Positions 10,724 through 21,637 of a stretch of 64,000 nucleotides of DNA are shown piece after piece. Location: NCBI RefSeq assembly GCF_004379255.2, contig NC_056042.1:14803901-14867900 (forward strand), given 5' to 3'. Under the pieces are notes generated by a model. That model did not search any database. It was not told where the DNA came from and worked only from the letters and a program-made list of their open reading frames with translations. The stretch is from Salvia splendens. Taxonomy: Eukaryota > Streptophyta > Magnoliopsida > Lamiales > Lamiaceae. Every line of letters starts with the position of its first letter. Position 1 is the first letter of the stretch. A program made the translations under genes and the position numbers.

Positions 10724-13679
10724 TGTAACGGCCCGAATTTTCAATTTTTTTTTAATTAGTTCAAATGCATCGGAAGTCGTAAATAAATTAAATTCTAGAA
10801 GTGTGTAGATAGTTTCTTATCATGTGAATTATTTGTTTGTGTGGTGTTTTTTTTATTAGAAATAAAGAAAGAATAAAAGAAAAGAAGGAAATGAAATAAA
10901 GAATAAGAAAAAGAAGAGGTTGGAGGGGTGAAAGATTTTTATCTCTAATCTCCCTTCTAGAATTCACGGGAACTCCAATCCCATTCTACATTTTTTTCAC
11001 TCCCACTTTTACACAAGGATGGATGGCTGCTCCTCCGGCGAAAGTGAGCAAACTCCCCTCATCTCCCTCTTTGCCCTAACATCTCTCTACTCACCCACAC
11101 ACAACACCATCTCTCTTCTCTGCATTGCCGTCGCCGTCGGCTTTCCGGCAGCTTCCGTCGCCGGTTTCCGACAATCTTAGAGTAGACTTGTCTTCCCTTT
11201 GAGCCAGCAAGTCCCTCACCGTTAGAATTTGTTCAATTTCTGCCTCATCTTAAAGCTAGGGTTCTTAAATTGGTTTCTCCCCAATTTAAATTTAAGTAAA
11301 ATTAGAGTATATAGTTGGATTATCTTAGATAAAAGGTTTTTGGAGGTTGTAAATATATATTATGATGTGGTGAAAGAAATAAAGGAGATAGCCTTTTGTG
11401 TCATGTTCTTGTCGAATTTGTCAACTCCAGTTTAACCAAGTAAACGATCTCTTTTTCTTGCGAAATTTTAACTGGACATACTTTTATGTGTCTTCTGCTA
11501 TGTGGCCAAAATGCAGATTCATCCGAATTGAAATGAATTTATAATGAATTTTAAAAGGGGACTGCGCTGTTCGGCTAGGTTTGGGTATATTTTGCTGTTT
11601 TCAGCTGCTGGTTTTGAAGTTTTCGACACCCTTAAGGTGTTGCAAATTGTATTTTCAAATTTTCTGCATGAACCTTGATGTGTTGAGGTCTTTGTAAAAT
11701 TTCAACTGATTTGGATGTCATTTACTATTTTTAGAAAATCTCCAAACACAGCTGCCAGAACCTGTCAGGTCGTGATAGACAGTAGGAAAATGGCCATATC
11801 TCCCAACCTACTTGGAATTTTTGAAAGAACTTTGTTTTAAAATTTAGCTAGACACCAAGGGGATTCTTTTGTCATAGGCTTGACCTCTTGTACTCCGTGC
11901 AAAAGAAGTAACTAAAGAGAACTTGTTTATTGCTTAAGTTATTTTTGGTGTTGTGTTGATAAGAATTATTTATTGAAAGGTAATCCTGCCCCGAGAGATA
12001 GCACGGGCAAGGATAAGGCGAAGGACTAAAGTGATCTAGTATGGCATTTTGGATTTTAAGGTAGTATATTCTACATTAGGTCTTAGTTCCTGAATTAAGT
12101 TTACGTGATTGCATATATAATATTGTGTGTTAATCGGTGATACATTATGTGATCTATATATTTTGCTTATGACGTGAAATATGTGAATATTGGATATGTG
12201 ATGATATTGATAGAATTGGAATTAATCTGTTTATCTGATCTGATATGGTATGAAAAGAAGATACTGATGTGTTATGTTAGTGATTATTGAAAATAAGTAT
12301 TGATATGAAAATGAGTATATTTGACTGTGTTTACACCCCGTGCTTGAGTGTGTTATGTGGGTACAATTGGCATGCCATAGGACAGCAGCGCTGCATTATC
12401 TGTGATCACTCGTCTTCTGGATAACCGAAGCGAGGATCGTCTGTTGTATGATGGGCCCCTTTCTGATCTGCCTGATCTGCACCCTAATGGGTGGTCTGAT
12501 TATCTGTCTGCACCCTAATGGGTGGTCTGTGCGGCATCCACTCGAGGACCGTGGCCGCGTCTGTATCTGATTCTGCCGCGTCTGTATCTGATTCTGTTTC
12601 TGATCTGGTCCGCGTACACTTGTTTGTCACTAAGCACTTAAAGGGGCTATATGTGTTCTGATATGTGAGAACAATGGTGATCGCTATGTGTTTTATGATA
12701 TGTGATTGTGTGAAACCTCTGTTAACTCTGATATATCTGACATGAGAGCATGTTTTGTCATATGTGTTTGGATATGTGAAACTGTAGTGATCTGTATATG
12801 CGTTGGTGTGATTATATGATATAAAGTGCTATACGATAGTGAATGCCAAGATATGACGTTATATGATCAAGGCGACGATATGTGAAAACTATATGCTTAT
12901 GTGAAAAATGATATTATGTGATGCTAAATGATATATTCTGATGCTAATGATCCTCTGATGCAAAAAGGGTGAATATGACAATGTTTGACATGATTTGACG
13001 TTGTATGAAGTTATGATTTTGCTCGACACTAGCTACTGATAATTGATCATATTTATTGGTATACTATGAGATTATATGATTATGCCTTAAGTAAGTCCTA
13101 GGAAATCAAGGGAGGACGATATAAAGGTCATACTTTTATTGTTGGTTATTTTGATATGTATATGGTTATGAGAATGTTGGTTCTGGAGAATAGTCAAGGG
13201 TTAATATTGTAAACACATAGGTTGTATAATGTTTACTTAACTCCGAAAATTAGGCTCTAATGTTGAGTATACTACTGGGCTTGTTGAAGCTTACCCATTT
13301 CTTCCCCCCCCTACAGATTAGCTCTTTCGATGTACAACTGCTCAAGTCGGGTCACTAGCCAACCTTTTTGTGTTCAGAAAATTCTTTCGGATATACTAGA
13401 TGTGGCATGTATAGAAAGTGTAATAGAGTTTGGACGTTTCATTTACTTCGTTATCCAGGTGTATAAATATATATATATAGACTTTTGGAAACAGGTTTAT
13501 GGTCTAATTTCAGCCGTCATATAGCAGTTTTTCCGTTTGCCAAGTAAAGGGAAATGATATATCCTTGTATAAAAAAAATATAAAAAAAAGAATCAAGGAT
13601 TTTCTGTTAAGTCGGGATTTGTACCAACAGGTGACATCACTTATTCGATTATTAAATTAATCGGATAAGGGGTGTTACA
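10724..13679 (+). repeat. 3' LTR of the LARD-like element
   Basis: 2956 bp, about 40 bp longer than the 5' LTR. Length differences include a tandem duplication of 'ccgcgtctgtatctgattct' near 12555-12597 and an extra 'gtgaaaaatgatattat' near 12900. Otherwise it follows the 5' LTR almost base for base. Confidence 0.92.
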
Positions 13680-14031
13680 CCTGCCCTAGGGCCCGACCTG
13701 CTCCTGCACACTAAAAACTGGGCAGTGACCGCCGTAGATAGTGCAACCGCCGTAGATAGTGCAACAGTCGCTAAATGCTTGAAAATTTTAAGGAAAAATA
13801 GAAAAACGAAAATGAAGGGAAAAAGTAAAAACACGTTGGGTTGCCTCTCAACAAGCGCCTTTGTTTAAAGTCATTGGCTCGACTTGAAGTGACCCAACTA
13901 GGTGGGCGGATCGACGACTCTAGTGCTGAAAACCCTGAACGGGACCAATTTGTTGCAAATCCTTTTCCACCATTTGTATCTTCCGTTCAAGGTCTTGATT
14001 ACATAGACTTTGGGTCGACTAGAGTTTGGGG
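13680..14031 (-). mobile_element. Athila-like element, stretch between protease and insertion
   Basis: It starts with the second copy of the CCTGC duplication and continues the sequence interrupted at 4486. It holds 'accgccgtagatagtgcaac' type repeats (13728-13763) related to the GCGGTCGC motif. No open frame of note beyond the protease stop at 14032. Confidence 0.5.
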
Positions 14032-14901
14032 CTACTTGTCCTTCTTCTTCTTCTTAGGCTTCTCCTGCAAGGGAGGTTTAGCATGTTTAGGCTTGCTCTT
14101 TTTGGGAGCTTGAGGAAGAGGATTAACAATAAAAATAGAAGGGTTAGAAAGATCTTTACCTTCTAATGGCCTAAAAGGCTTAGACGTGTCGGTCATCATG
14201 ACCGCCCTACATTCGTGCTCTATCTTGGCTTGTTGCGCCTCTTCATACTTAAGCATTTCGCTCTCTATGTTGTAAGTGGAGCGACTGTAGTTGTCACTAA
14301 TTGTGATCTCGCCTCTACCTACATCAATAAGAGCTTTGCATGTGGCTAGAAAATCTCTGCCTAGGATTAGAGGTACATTCTTATCTACTTTTATGTCAAG
14401 AATAATGAAGTCTGCAGGGAAGATGAAATCATCTACCTTTACCAAGACATCCTCAATCATGCCCACTGTTTTGATTGCCGAGTTGTCGGCCAACCTTATG
14501 ATCACATCCGACGTCTTGAGTGGTCCGATGTTGAAATTTTCAAAGTATTTCAGTGGAATGATGTTGATGCTAGCCCCTAGATCGCAAAGGGCCTTGTCCA
14601 CTTTCCCTTCTCCAATCGAGCACCTAATAATGAACTGGCCGAGATCTCTTTGCTTCACGGCTCTCTCCCTTTGAATAATCTCGCTACAATGGTGAGGCAA
14701 CTTAAGGTCGGCTTTTGTAGGATTTTTCTTCTTCATCACGGCCTCTCTTAGTAGCTTCGCGTACCTAGGTATTTCCTGCAACGGTTCAACAAGAGGGATA
14801 TTAGTATGGATCTTGAACATATGTAAAAAGTGCTTGAACTGCACTTCAAGCTTAAACTTCTTCTTTGGCTGGAAAGGGAATACAATCCCATTGTGCCGCA
14901 C
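14032..14901 (-). pseudogene. Athila-type gag C-terminus and aspartic protease
   Basis: A 289-residue minus-strand frame. About residues 40-90 carry the Athila-type linker (PRYAKLLREAV, LPHHCSEIIQ), followed by a retropepsin-like domain: the catalytic signature CDLGASINI near residue 107 (DLGA in place of DTGA, as usual in Athila/Tat), a flap region (RLADNSAIKT) and the closing ILGRDFLAT near residue 180, then ALIDVGRGEITI. The tail is Lys- and Pro-rich (KKSKPKHAKP, KPKKKKKDK) and ends at a stop. The enzyme would cleave the Gag-Pol polyprotein in the virus-like particle. The domain itself reads through, but the polyprotein is broken upstream and no polymerase follows, so I call it a remnant. 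Confidence 0.75.
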
Positions 14902-15024
14902 AAGCTCCTGCTTGGTGGGCGCCTCTGCCTCTTCGGTGGCGGCCCGCTGCGGGGTGTGCAGCGGTCCGCTGGGAGTCAGGCAGACCCCAGAATTCGTTCC
15001 GGAAGTGCTGCCTTCATCCTTTTT

Positions 15025-15333
15025 CTACTTGGTGACCCACTTCTTGTTTATATCGGCCACTCGTGGTGTGGTCTTTGCCTTGTCCTCCTCAATCTTTTGT
15101 TGGACTTGGTCCACTTGAGTCTTTATGTTCAAGACAGCAGTGGAAATTGTGTTGATTCCGGCCTCGAGGTTGTTCAACCTTGCTTCAACGACTTCAGTCT
15201 TGGTGTCATTGTTGTTCCTATCTTGCACTAGCACTTCTAAAATCTTCATGATGCCTTGGTCGTACTTCTCCTCCTTCTTGATGGGTTTAACTACTCCACC
15301 TTTGCTCACACTAAATCCTGCTGGGGGTTGCAA
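15025..15333 (-). pseudogene. Athila-type gag, coiled-coil linker
   Basis: A 102-residue frame between the gag core and the protease. It is rich in Glu, Lys and hydrophobic heptads (VVEARLNNLEAGINTISTAV...QVDQVQQKIEEDKAK), so a coiled coil is likely, as in the spacer of Athila/Tat Gag proteins before the protease. It is in a separate open stretch from the protease frame, which starts again at 14901; stops or frameshifts lie in the GC-rich part at 14902-15024. No zinc knuckle is seen. Confidence 0.45.
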
Positions 15334-15358
15334 GAAATTAATGTTAGAGTACGAAAGG

Positions 15359-16527
15359 TTACGATGAGGACGGTTCCATTATAATTATTGAAATTACCGT
15401 CCCCTGGTTAGGGCGATAATTTTTGGTGTAAGGCCAATTGGGACCGCCTCCTTGTTGCACATAGTTGACATCTTCCATAGGAGCAGGAGGAGCGTCGGGT
15501 TTGGTGACCGCAATGATGGAGGTCGGTAGAGTCGGATCCTCTCTTCTCGATGTGTCCATTTGGTCAACCCGAACTCTAAGATCGCCCATATCCTTTGCAA
15601 AGGAGCTCTCTTCGAGCTCCTCTATAGCTGCTACTCTCCTTGAGTTATGCCTCTCCTTCGACCACCCCTTACTGTTGGTGGCGAACTCCTCAATAACCGC
15701 CATGGCATCCGGTTGATTCTTCCGCAAGAATCCTCCATTAGCCCCTGAATCCAACATAGCACAAATTTTCTCATTAAATCCATTACAAAGGATTCCTACT
15801 TGATGGTCCACGGTGAAACCGTGGTTGGGGCACTTGCGGAGGAGGCCTTTGAAACAGGAGACCCTCTCGTAGAGGGGTTCGTCGTGGCCTTGCATGAACT
15901 GGAAGATCTCACTCCCGAGCTTTAAGATCGTGCCTGGCGGGTAGTACTTGCCGAGGAAGGAAACCACTATACTATATCCTTCCACATGGAGACTTGCTCT
16001 GTGGGTAGACACTCAAACCACTCTTTAGCAGAATCAATTAATTAAAAAGGAAAGAGTCTTACCCTAATGGCGTCGTCGTCGACACCATTTAATTTCAAAG
16101 TGTTGGCAATCTCCACGAACTTCGAGAGGTGGCGGTTGGCGTCTTCCGTGTCCCTGGCTGCAAAAGGGAACTGCTCAACCCTTTGTATAAGGGGCATTCA
16201 CCGCTCAACATTGTTAGCATCAATAAGAGGGCCTTCGGGAAAAGTTATCATATTCCCGTGATTGAACATATGCATCACGGGCACTATCTCCTTATTCCTC
16301 TTTTCTTGCTCCTCGCGGGCAGCCTTCTTCGCGTCTCTCTCATCCATCAACAACTTGACCATGGCCTGAAGCCTCTCTATCTCTGTTCTGTCTGCCATTG
16401 ATCCTTGATCACTTCTTATTTTCCTACGGGTCCTTTCAAGTTTGAGATCGAGCGACTCTAAGATGTTCTTCCCAGACCGCATTCGTATACACAACTTGAA
16501 AGAAACAAAACTACAAAAAATAAACAA
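15359..16527 (-). pseudogene. Athila-type gag (retrotrans_gag), broken
   Basis: Two open stretches. The first (16527-16198) starts with MRSGKNILESLDLKLERTRR and a charged helix; a methionine at 16398 is another possible start. It ends at a stop, after which the core continues in other frames (16197-16013: DANRHLSKFVEIANTL, GVDDDAIRVRLFPF). The second (16012-15359) holds the conserved gag words FLGKYYPPGTI, LYERVSCFKGLLRKCPNHG and GFNEKICAMLDSGANG. These match the retrotrans_gag core (PF03732) of Athila elements, which builds the virus-like particle. Stops and frameshifts near 16195 and 16030 make it non-functional. Confidence 0.7.
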
Positions 16528-16607
16528 AAATTAAAAACAGAAAGCAATTAAAATCCAAAGTAGTAAAATTGTCCGTTTGAAGATATCAATCACAAAGTGA
16601 ATTGTAT

Positions 16608-16625
16608 TCCCCAGCAACGGCGCCA
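16608..16625 (-). other. tRNA-Asp primer-binding site of the Athila-like element
   Basis: The minus strand reads TGGCGCCGTTGCTGGGGA, one base different from the complement of the plant tRNA-Asp 3' end. It lies 6 nt from the LTR end at 16632, with gag downstream in the same direction. Confidence 0.88.
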
Positions 16626-17526
16626 AAAACTTGATGCACATTTTATTAGCACCATAAATACCTGCAAGTATACAGAGTAGAAATAGTATAGCTAAAGGTC
16701 AGTACCGGATATCGATCACGGGGAAAACAATCACAGACTGTCTACCTTCTACTAAAACTCAATTACTATTTGGAAAACCAAAGTTTTGGAGATTTTTTAA
16801 AACAAAACAATTTGAAAGAAGTAAACAACTAATTGCAAATAAATCATGGAGACAAAAATATAGAGATAAGGGAATTCCAGGGATGTGCGTTCACAGTTAT
16901 GGTTATACAAATTCCAACTACAACACCCTAGCACAATTCTTACTTTGATAGAACGAGTCATCTAGCTTATGCTGATGCGATGCAAACGTTGATTACAAAC
17001 ATTAAGGTTGTCAATCTTAAATACGTAATTTCTAAAAGCTCCTAAGACCCTTGAAAAGTCCTCATTCTCAATTAACAGTGTCGTTTTAAAGGAAGCTAAT
17101 TGTAGTGTCTACTAAGTGGATCTAACTCGCCAACCTCCTCTCACGATTATGTAGCAAGTTATAATAAATCATCACAGAATGTGTCACTCAAACGTAAAGC
17201 ATTATCCAATTACTTAGGGAAGAAACAAAGTAATACCAAAACGGATATTAAATAGAAAAAGGAATTGTATAACCAAAGTCGTTACTAACACATCCCTAGA
17301 ATCCTATGAGTTTAGTTACACATGATTGAATAAGCTAAAAACATAGATTGTAGGGAAGACCATGAAACATAAGAACTAAAGCAAATAAAACCCAAAGGTT
17401 GAATCCTTGTAGCCTTGATGATCTCTTGAATCCTTCTTCAACCCTTGCACAATGAAGTACTATAAATTTTAAGCTCTGGAAATTATTTGGCAAAGATGAA
17501 GATCTCTTTTGATGAAGCTTTGGAGG

Positions 17527-17534
17527 TATTTATA
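17527..17534 (-). promoter_or_regulatory. TATA box of the Athila-like LTR
   Basis: TATAAATA on the minus strand, placed between the motif-rich U3 and a leader rich in CTT/AAG words. It would start transcription leftward into gag. Confidence 0.65.
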
Positions 17535-17619
17535 GGGAGAAAATTGCCATTCTTCAACTAAGGAAAAGGGTTACATAATATGGTAATCTTGGAGAGAAAG
17601 TAGGGCAAATCTGCTCGCC

Positions 17620-17880
17620 GCTGCACCTTGGCCAGCGGTCGCTGTGGGTTGATCCGAGGCTTCTGTCTCTTGGGCAGCGGTCGCTGCACTTGTTTCAGCG
17701 GTCGCTGGCAATCATCCGGTAACTTCTCTAGACCCTCGTAGCGGTCGTCATGCACTTCCCAGCGGTCGTTGGGCGTGTTCTTTCTTCCATGCACAACTTT
17801 CCCGGAGCGGGGCCTCTACAGGCTTAGCGGTCGTTGGGCGCCAGCGGTCGGCCAACTGTGTTGCAGTGGACTGCTGGACA
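17620..17880. promoter_or_regulatory. Cluster of AGCGGTCG-type motifs in U3
   Basis: Within about 260 bp, AGCGGTCG occurs about seven times, mostly extended to AGCGGTCGCTG or AGCGGTCGTTGGGCG, spaced irregularly by 20-60 bp. AGCGGTCGCT is nearly palindromic (its complement reads AGCGACCGCT). The cluster lies 90-350 bp upstream of the LTR TATA box. A transcription-factor binding cluster is my inference; no factor is assigned. Confidence 0.45.
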
Positions 17881-18069
17881 TGCAGAACAGCTCCAAATTT
17901 CCAACTTCGCTTTTGACTCCATTTTAAGCTCAAATGTGCACATTTCTCACAAAACATGTCAAAATACCAAAATAGATAAAATATTCAAATAATGGACATG
18001 TAATGCAACTTTGACATTCAAAATGGACCAAATAATGGCCTTAAAACCGTGCAAAATTCGAGCGTATCA

Positions 18070-18799
18070 ACTACATAAATATTTATTTAATTTCCTTTGA
18101 CTTAAAATAAGGATATATTAGTCTATATATGAATTGTTATGCAAAACAATATATGGTCATTATGGCTACAGACATTATGTCTCTAAGTCAGTATTCTTAG
18201 TGCTTGTTTGTCAAGCTACATATGTGATAACTCAAAGTGAGATGATTTATTTTAATTTTGTAAGATAACAAAATTTTATCTTACTATTTGATAGCTTAAG
18301 ATATCAAATGAGATTATTTGTTATATATCTGAAAAAAACGTGTATGCCCTTCCTATATTTCTTTTTAGTTAATTGAGTTTACTTATAACATAATTAATGA
18401 TTTTAGCATAATGAAAAATTTAACAATAGAAAACTTTATCAATTAGTATAAAATAAATTTTAAATTGCCGAAATCCTACAAATACCGATAAATTACAATA
18501 ATGATTGTAAAAGCCATAGTTATGTTCCATACAAAAAGAAAAAATTATCATCTTAGTCAAAATTGCATACTCTCATATGACGGAAGGAGTGATTTGCTAC
18601 AATTATTTCTCTATTATCCAGTTGGATATGACTCACATTTACAAAAGCCCATTTTATAAACGAGGTTTTATACATAATGCATGTAGAGTAATGGTGATTG
18701 TGGCATGGATGTAGGTTGCTCCCCAGCTACTACAAATTTAATTGGTTGTGTTATCTGTCATGTTTTTTTAATCGTATGATTAAGATAGTTGAGTATCCA
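18070..18799. other. AT-rich spacer upstream of the BAHD locus
   Basis: Unique-looking AT-rich DNA between the outer end of the Athila-like LTR and the BAHD promoter. No gene, RNA or clear repeat was recognised. Confidence 0.4.
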
Positions 18800-18805
18800 T
18801 ATATA
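18800..18805 (+). promoter_or_regulatory. Putative TATA box of the BAHD locus
   Basis: TATATA lies 95 nt upstream of the ATG at 18895, with a short CA/TC-rich leader (tcatatcaacaacacttac) between them, as in ordinary plant promoters. Confidence 0.45.
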
Positions 18806-19118
18806 GAGCAAGCGTTGAGCTGAGCCTCCTCACTTCATATCAACAACACTTACAAACTGTCCTATCTCAATTTGATCAGTTTGTGAAGGTGAAGATGAAA
18901 GTGAACGAAATGACGCGTAAGCTAGTGAAACCATGCAAGGCTACTCCACCGCAACCCGGCCACTACAAAATCTCTCTTTTAGACCAAATTAAAATCCCAT
19001 CCGAATCCTCTATTATTCATGTGATGATAGAAAATCAAAATGTGTTTTGCTGGAAGAATCAATGGCTCAAATCTTGTCCAACTTCTACCCGCCAGCAGGG
19101 AGGTACAACAAGGAGAAA

Positions 19119-19366
19119 TGTTGAAATTTGAGGATCAAAAGGAAAAACTGTGGAAAGAGGTGAGAAACCGCCATTGATGAAGTTGAAGAAACTGCTGTGT
19201 AACTGCCGAGAGAAAAAAGAGAGTAAAAGTGGATATTTCATTAACGACTACATTTTGAAAGAAATTAACTACAATTTACAATAATATGCCTTGTATATAG
19301 GCTGGATTAATGCTAAACTAACTAATTAAAAGCTACTAATTACATTTAAATTTTTCTATTTCAACA
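19119..19366 (-). repeat. 3' LTR of the TRIM
   Basis: 248 bp, TGTTGAAAT...ATTTCAACA. Differs from the other LTR at scattered positions (for example GTGAGAAACCG against GCGAGAAACCA), so the insertion is not very recent. Confidence 0.93.
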
Positions 19367-20435
19367 GTCTCCCTCAAGATGGAAGCATAACAAATGCAAC
19401 CAATCTTGACAAACGCATTAATCAACAAAAATAACTACAGACATCAAATTTTATTCTAACTTCTACCTTCCCCTTAGAAAATCCATTTTCAACATTTGTA
19501 AATCATCCACTTGCTGGAATTGGAGTTGCCGCTCTCAACAAATGCAACCTTTAAAGGTAACACACTAGTACTTCTTGAATCAAGATTCAGATCCATATCA
19601 CAAACCAACATCAAATACCACGGCCGAGAACACCTAGAATTATTCCATGTCATCCTAACTCCCCCTTCACAAAAAACTTGATTATCATCTGATACAGCAA
19701 TGTCCACACCTGCCATCCAGAAGAAATTGTGCAGCCATCCTTGAATTTCATGGATTTTGACAAGCTGAGCTCTAAGATTCCTACTAATAATAACCTCACA
19801 ACCAAAGGAAGAACAATAGAGAGACTAAAAACAGATCAAAGATGTAAAGGAAGATGAACAGTAGAGCTGAAGATGAAAAACACCATTGATGAGAAAGGAA
19901 CAGAGAATCATCCGATTTTGAACGGAGAGAGATATTAAACAAACATCCGAATTAATCGGAAAACAGAGATAGATCTGAAAACATATTCAGAAAATCAACA
20001 ACAAATTTGAGAAACATATCTCAAACAGAAACATCAATCGATTTTAATCGGTGACTAAAACGAGAGAAACTTGGATCATACAAATCCAGAAACAAAGGAT
20101 ACAAGCTTGGATCACACAAATCCAGAAACAAAGATACAAACTTGGATCATACAAATCCAATGAGCAAAGTTAAAAAAACGAGAGAGAAAACAGAGAATGA
20201 GATTGAGATTGAGGAACAGATTTGAGAATTCAGATCGGCGGAAATTTCAAAGCCGAAGAGAGAGAATTGAAAAACCTGGAGCACCGGTGAGAAGACTGAA
20301 TCCGGTGAGAGACTTGGCAGAAAACTCTCACGAATCAAAGTCACAAACCCTAGCTATGAAAAAAACGAAAAATCAAAACAAAAAATCAAAACAAAAGATA
20401 GAGGAGATAGAGGTAATCAGAGGCGCAGCAGATTT

Positions 20436-20449
20436 GCGCTCTGATACCA
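20436..20449 (-). other. Initiator-Met primer-binding site of the TRIM
   Basis: TGGTATCAGAGCGC on the minus strand, directly adjacent to the right LTR; complementary to the initiator tRNA-Met 3' end. Confidence 0.92.
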
Positions 20450-20696
20450 TGTTGAAATTTGAGGATCAAAAGGAAAAACTGTGGAAAGAGGCGAGAAACC
20501 ACCATTGATGAAGTTGAAGAAACTGCTCTGTAACTGCAGAGAGAAAAAAGAGAGTAAAAGTGGATATTTCATTAAGTACTACATTTTGGAAGAACGTAAC
20601 TACAATTTACAATAATATGCCTTAAATATAGCTGGATAAATGCTAAACTATCTAATTAAAAGCTACTAATTACATTTTAATTTTTCTATTTCAACA
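20450..20696 (-). repeat. 5' LTR of the TRIM
   Basis: 247 bp, same ends as the left copy, adjacent to the primer site; followed by the second AGAAA target duplication and then the continuing BAHD coding sequence. Confidence 0.93.
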
Positions 20697-20921
20697 AGAA
20701 ACAACAGTGGATTGCAACGACCAAGGTGTTCTCTTTGTTACTGCTCAAGTCGACGTGGATCTCTCTCTCATCCTAAAGAGCCACGTGGATCCCCAGCAGC
20801 TGAACCAACTCCTCCCAGTAGACTTGGCTGCCGCCGATGGGCCCACCGATCCAATCCTCGCCGTCCAAATCAACAGGTTTCAGTGCGGGGGTTTGGCCAT
20901 CGCGGCATGCGCATCTCACAG

Positions 20922-21637
20922 GTGATACAAGTAGTGATCCATATAGTACGCTGACGTGGAATATTGTTGTAGTGGGTCCTCCTATATTGCTTATAGCATC
21001 ATAATCCAAAATCAAGACTAAATCTCTACCCTTAAATTTTATAATGAGTGGATGAGATTAAATCTTACGAATTTCAATAAATAGGAGTAGAAAACATATC
21101 AACAAATGGTAAGATTGTCTTTCTGTTATTATATCATAAATTTCGTGTTTTTTATATCAACATAATGACATAAATATTTCAACAGAAGTACACAAAAATA
21201 TCAACACAGTTTTATTGAGATTTTACATGCATTATATTGAGATTTTTTGATATATTTATTGATAAAAAATCTCCTTATCAACATATACAAAAACTGAAAT
21301 AAAAATCATCAAATTTCATCATCCGAACGTCGTCAGAACATATGCATTTGTAGAATCCTTATAAAATTACCTTTAATTTGATATATTTTTTACAAAAAAA
21401 TAATTTAAATTGAGAGAGTTATGTAAATTTAAAGTTTTAGGATAATTTTAATAAGAGACAATTGATATTAATATTCTTTAATTTTATTTAGCAATTATTT
21501 AAATATAAAATATAATCCACCTAACATTATATTAACCATTAAATCTGCTAATCTAATAATTAAAAATTAATCTTAATTTTGGATTGCTAAATCACATCTC
21601 TTGTTGTAGTTATATTTCTATCATTTGTGAACAATAG
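20922..21637 (+). other. BAHD intron inside the HxxxD motif
   Basis: A 716-bp AT-rich stretch with GT at 20922 and AG at 21637. Joining the exons restores a phase-2 Arg codon and reads SHRFIESTSFTSFLTAWA, the expected BAHD block after the catalytic His. The intron itself holds no recognised gene. Confidence 0.8.

Larger units (their letters stand above)
4487..13679 (+). mobile_element. Complete non-coding LTR retrotransposon (LARD-like, Tekay-related)
   Basis: The two LTRs (4487-7402 and 10724-13679) are direct repeats that start TGTAACGGCCC and end TGTTTCA or TGTTACA. An initiator-Met primer site follows the 5' LTR and a polypurine tract precedes the 3' LTR. CCTGC flanks the element on both sides (4482-4486 and 13680-13684), a perfect 5-bp target duplication. 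The 3.3-kb interior has no gag-pol reading frame, so it must be mobilised by a partner. The words just before the polypurine tract (TTTCGAGGACGAAATTT) are typical of Tekay/Del chromoviruses, the likely helper lineage. LTR divergence looks low, so the insertion is fairly young. Confidence 0.93.
3059..18069 (-). mobile_element. Athila-like Ty3/gypsy element, minus strand, nested and incomplete
   Basis: From right to left the parts are: 5' LTR 16632-18069, tRNA-Asp primer site, gag and protease remnants 14032-16527, a non-coding stretch 13680-14031, the inserted element 4487-13679, its continuation 4486-3638, and an Athila ORF1-like frame 3224-3637. The left limit is set where the other minus-strand LTR begins. 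No reverse transcriptase, RNase H or integrase could be found, so this copy is non-autonomous or internally deleted. The 3' LTR is not in the window. Confidence 0.65.
16632..18069 (-). repeat. 5' LTR of the Athila-like element
   Basis: 1438 bp. On the minus strand it starts TGATACGC (18069) and ends GTGCATCA (16632), a 4-5 bp imperfect inverted repeat of the usual TG...CA type. The primer site is adjacent. TATA box at 17534-17527, so U3 is 17535-18069. U3 carries a cluster of AGCGGTCGCTG-like motifs (17620-17880). The flank left of the mate LTR is outside the window, so no target duplication can be checked. Confidence 0.82.
19119..20696 (-). mobile_element. TRIM (miniature LTR retrotransposon) in the BAHD exon
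   Basis: Direct repeats 19119-19366 and 20450-20696 (about 248 bp) start TGTTGAAATTTG and end CTATTTCAACA, with 9-bp perfect terminal inverted repeats. On the minus strand TGGTATCAGAGC (20449-20438) next to the right LTR is the initiator-Met primer site, and a purine-rich tract (TTGAGGGAGAC) borders the left LTR, so the element runs leftward. AGAAA on both sides (19114-19118, 20697-20701) is a perfect target duplication. The 1.07-kb interior has no gag-pol. Total 1578 bp, within the TRIM size range. Confidence 0.95.

Noticed and set aside
10282..10728. 148-codon frame as an internal gene of the LARD-like element
   Set aside because: No gag-pol or other motif, and it runs into the polypurine tract and LTR.
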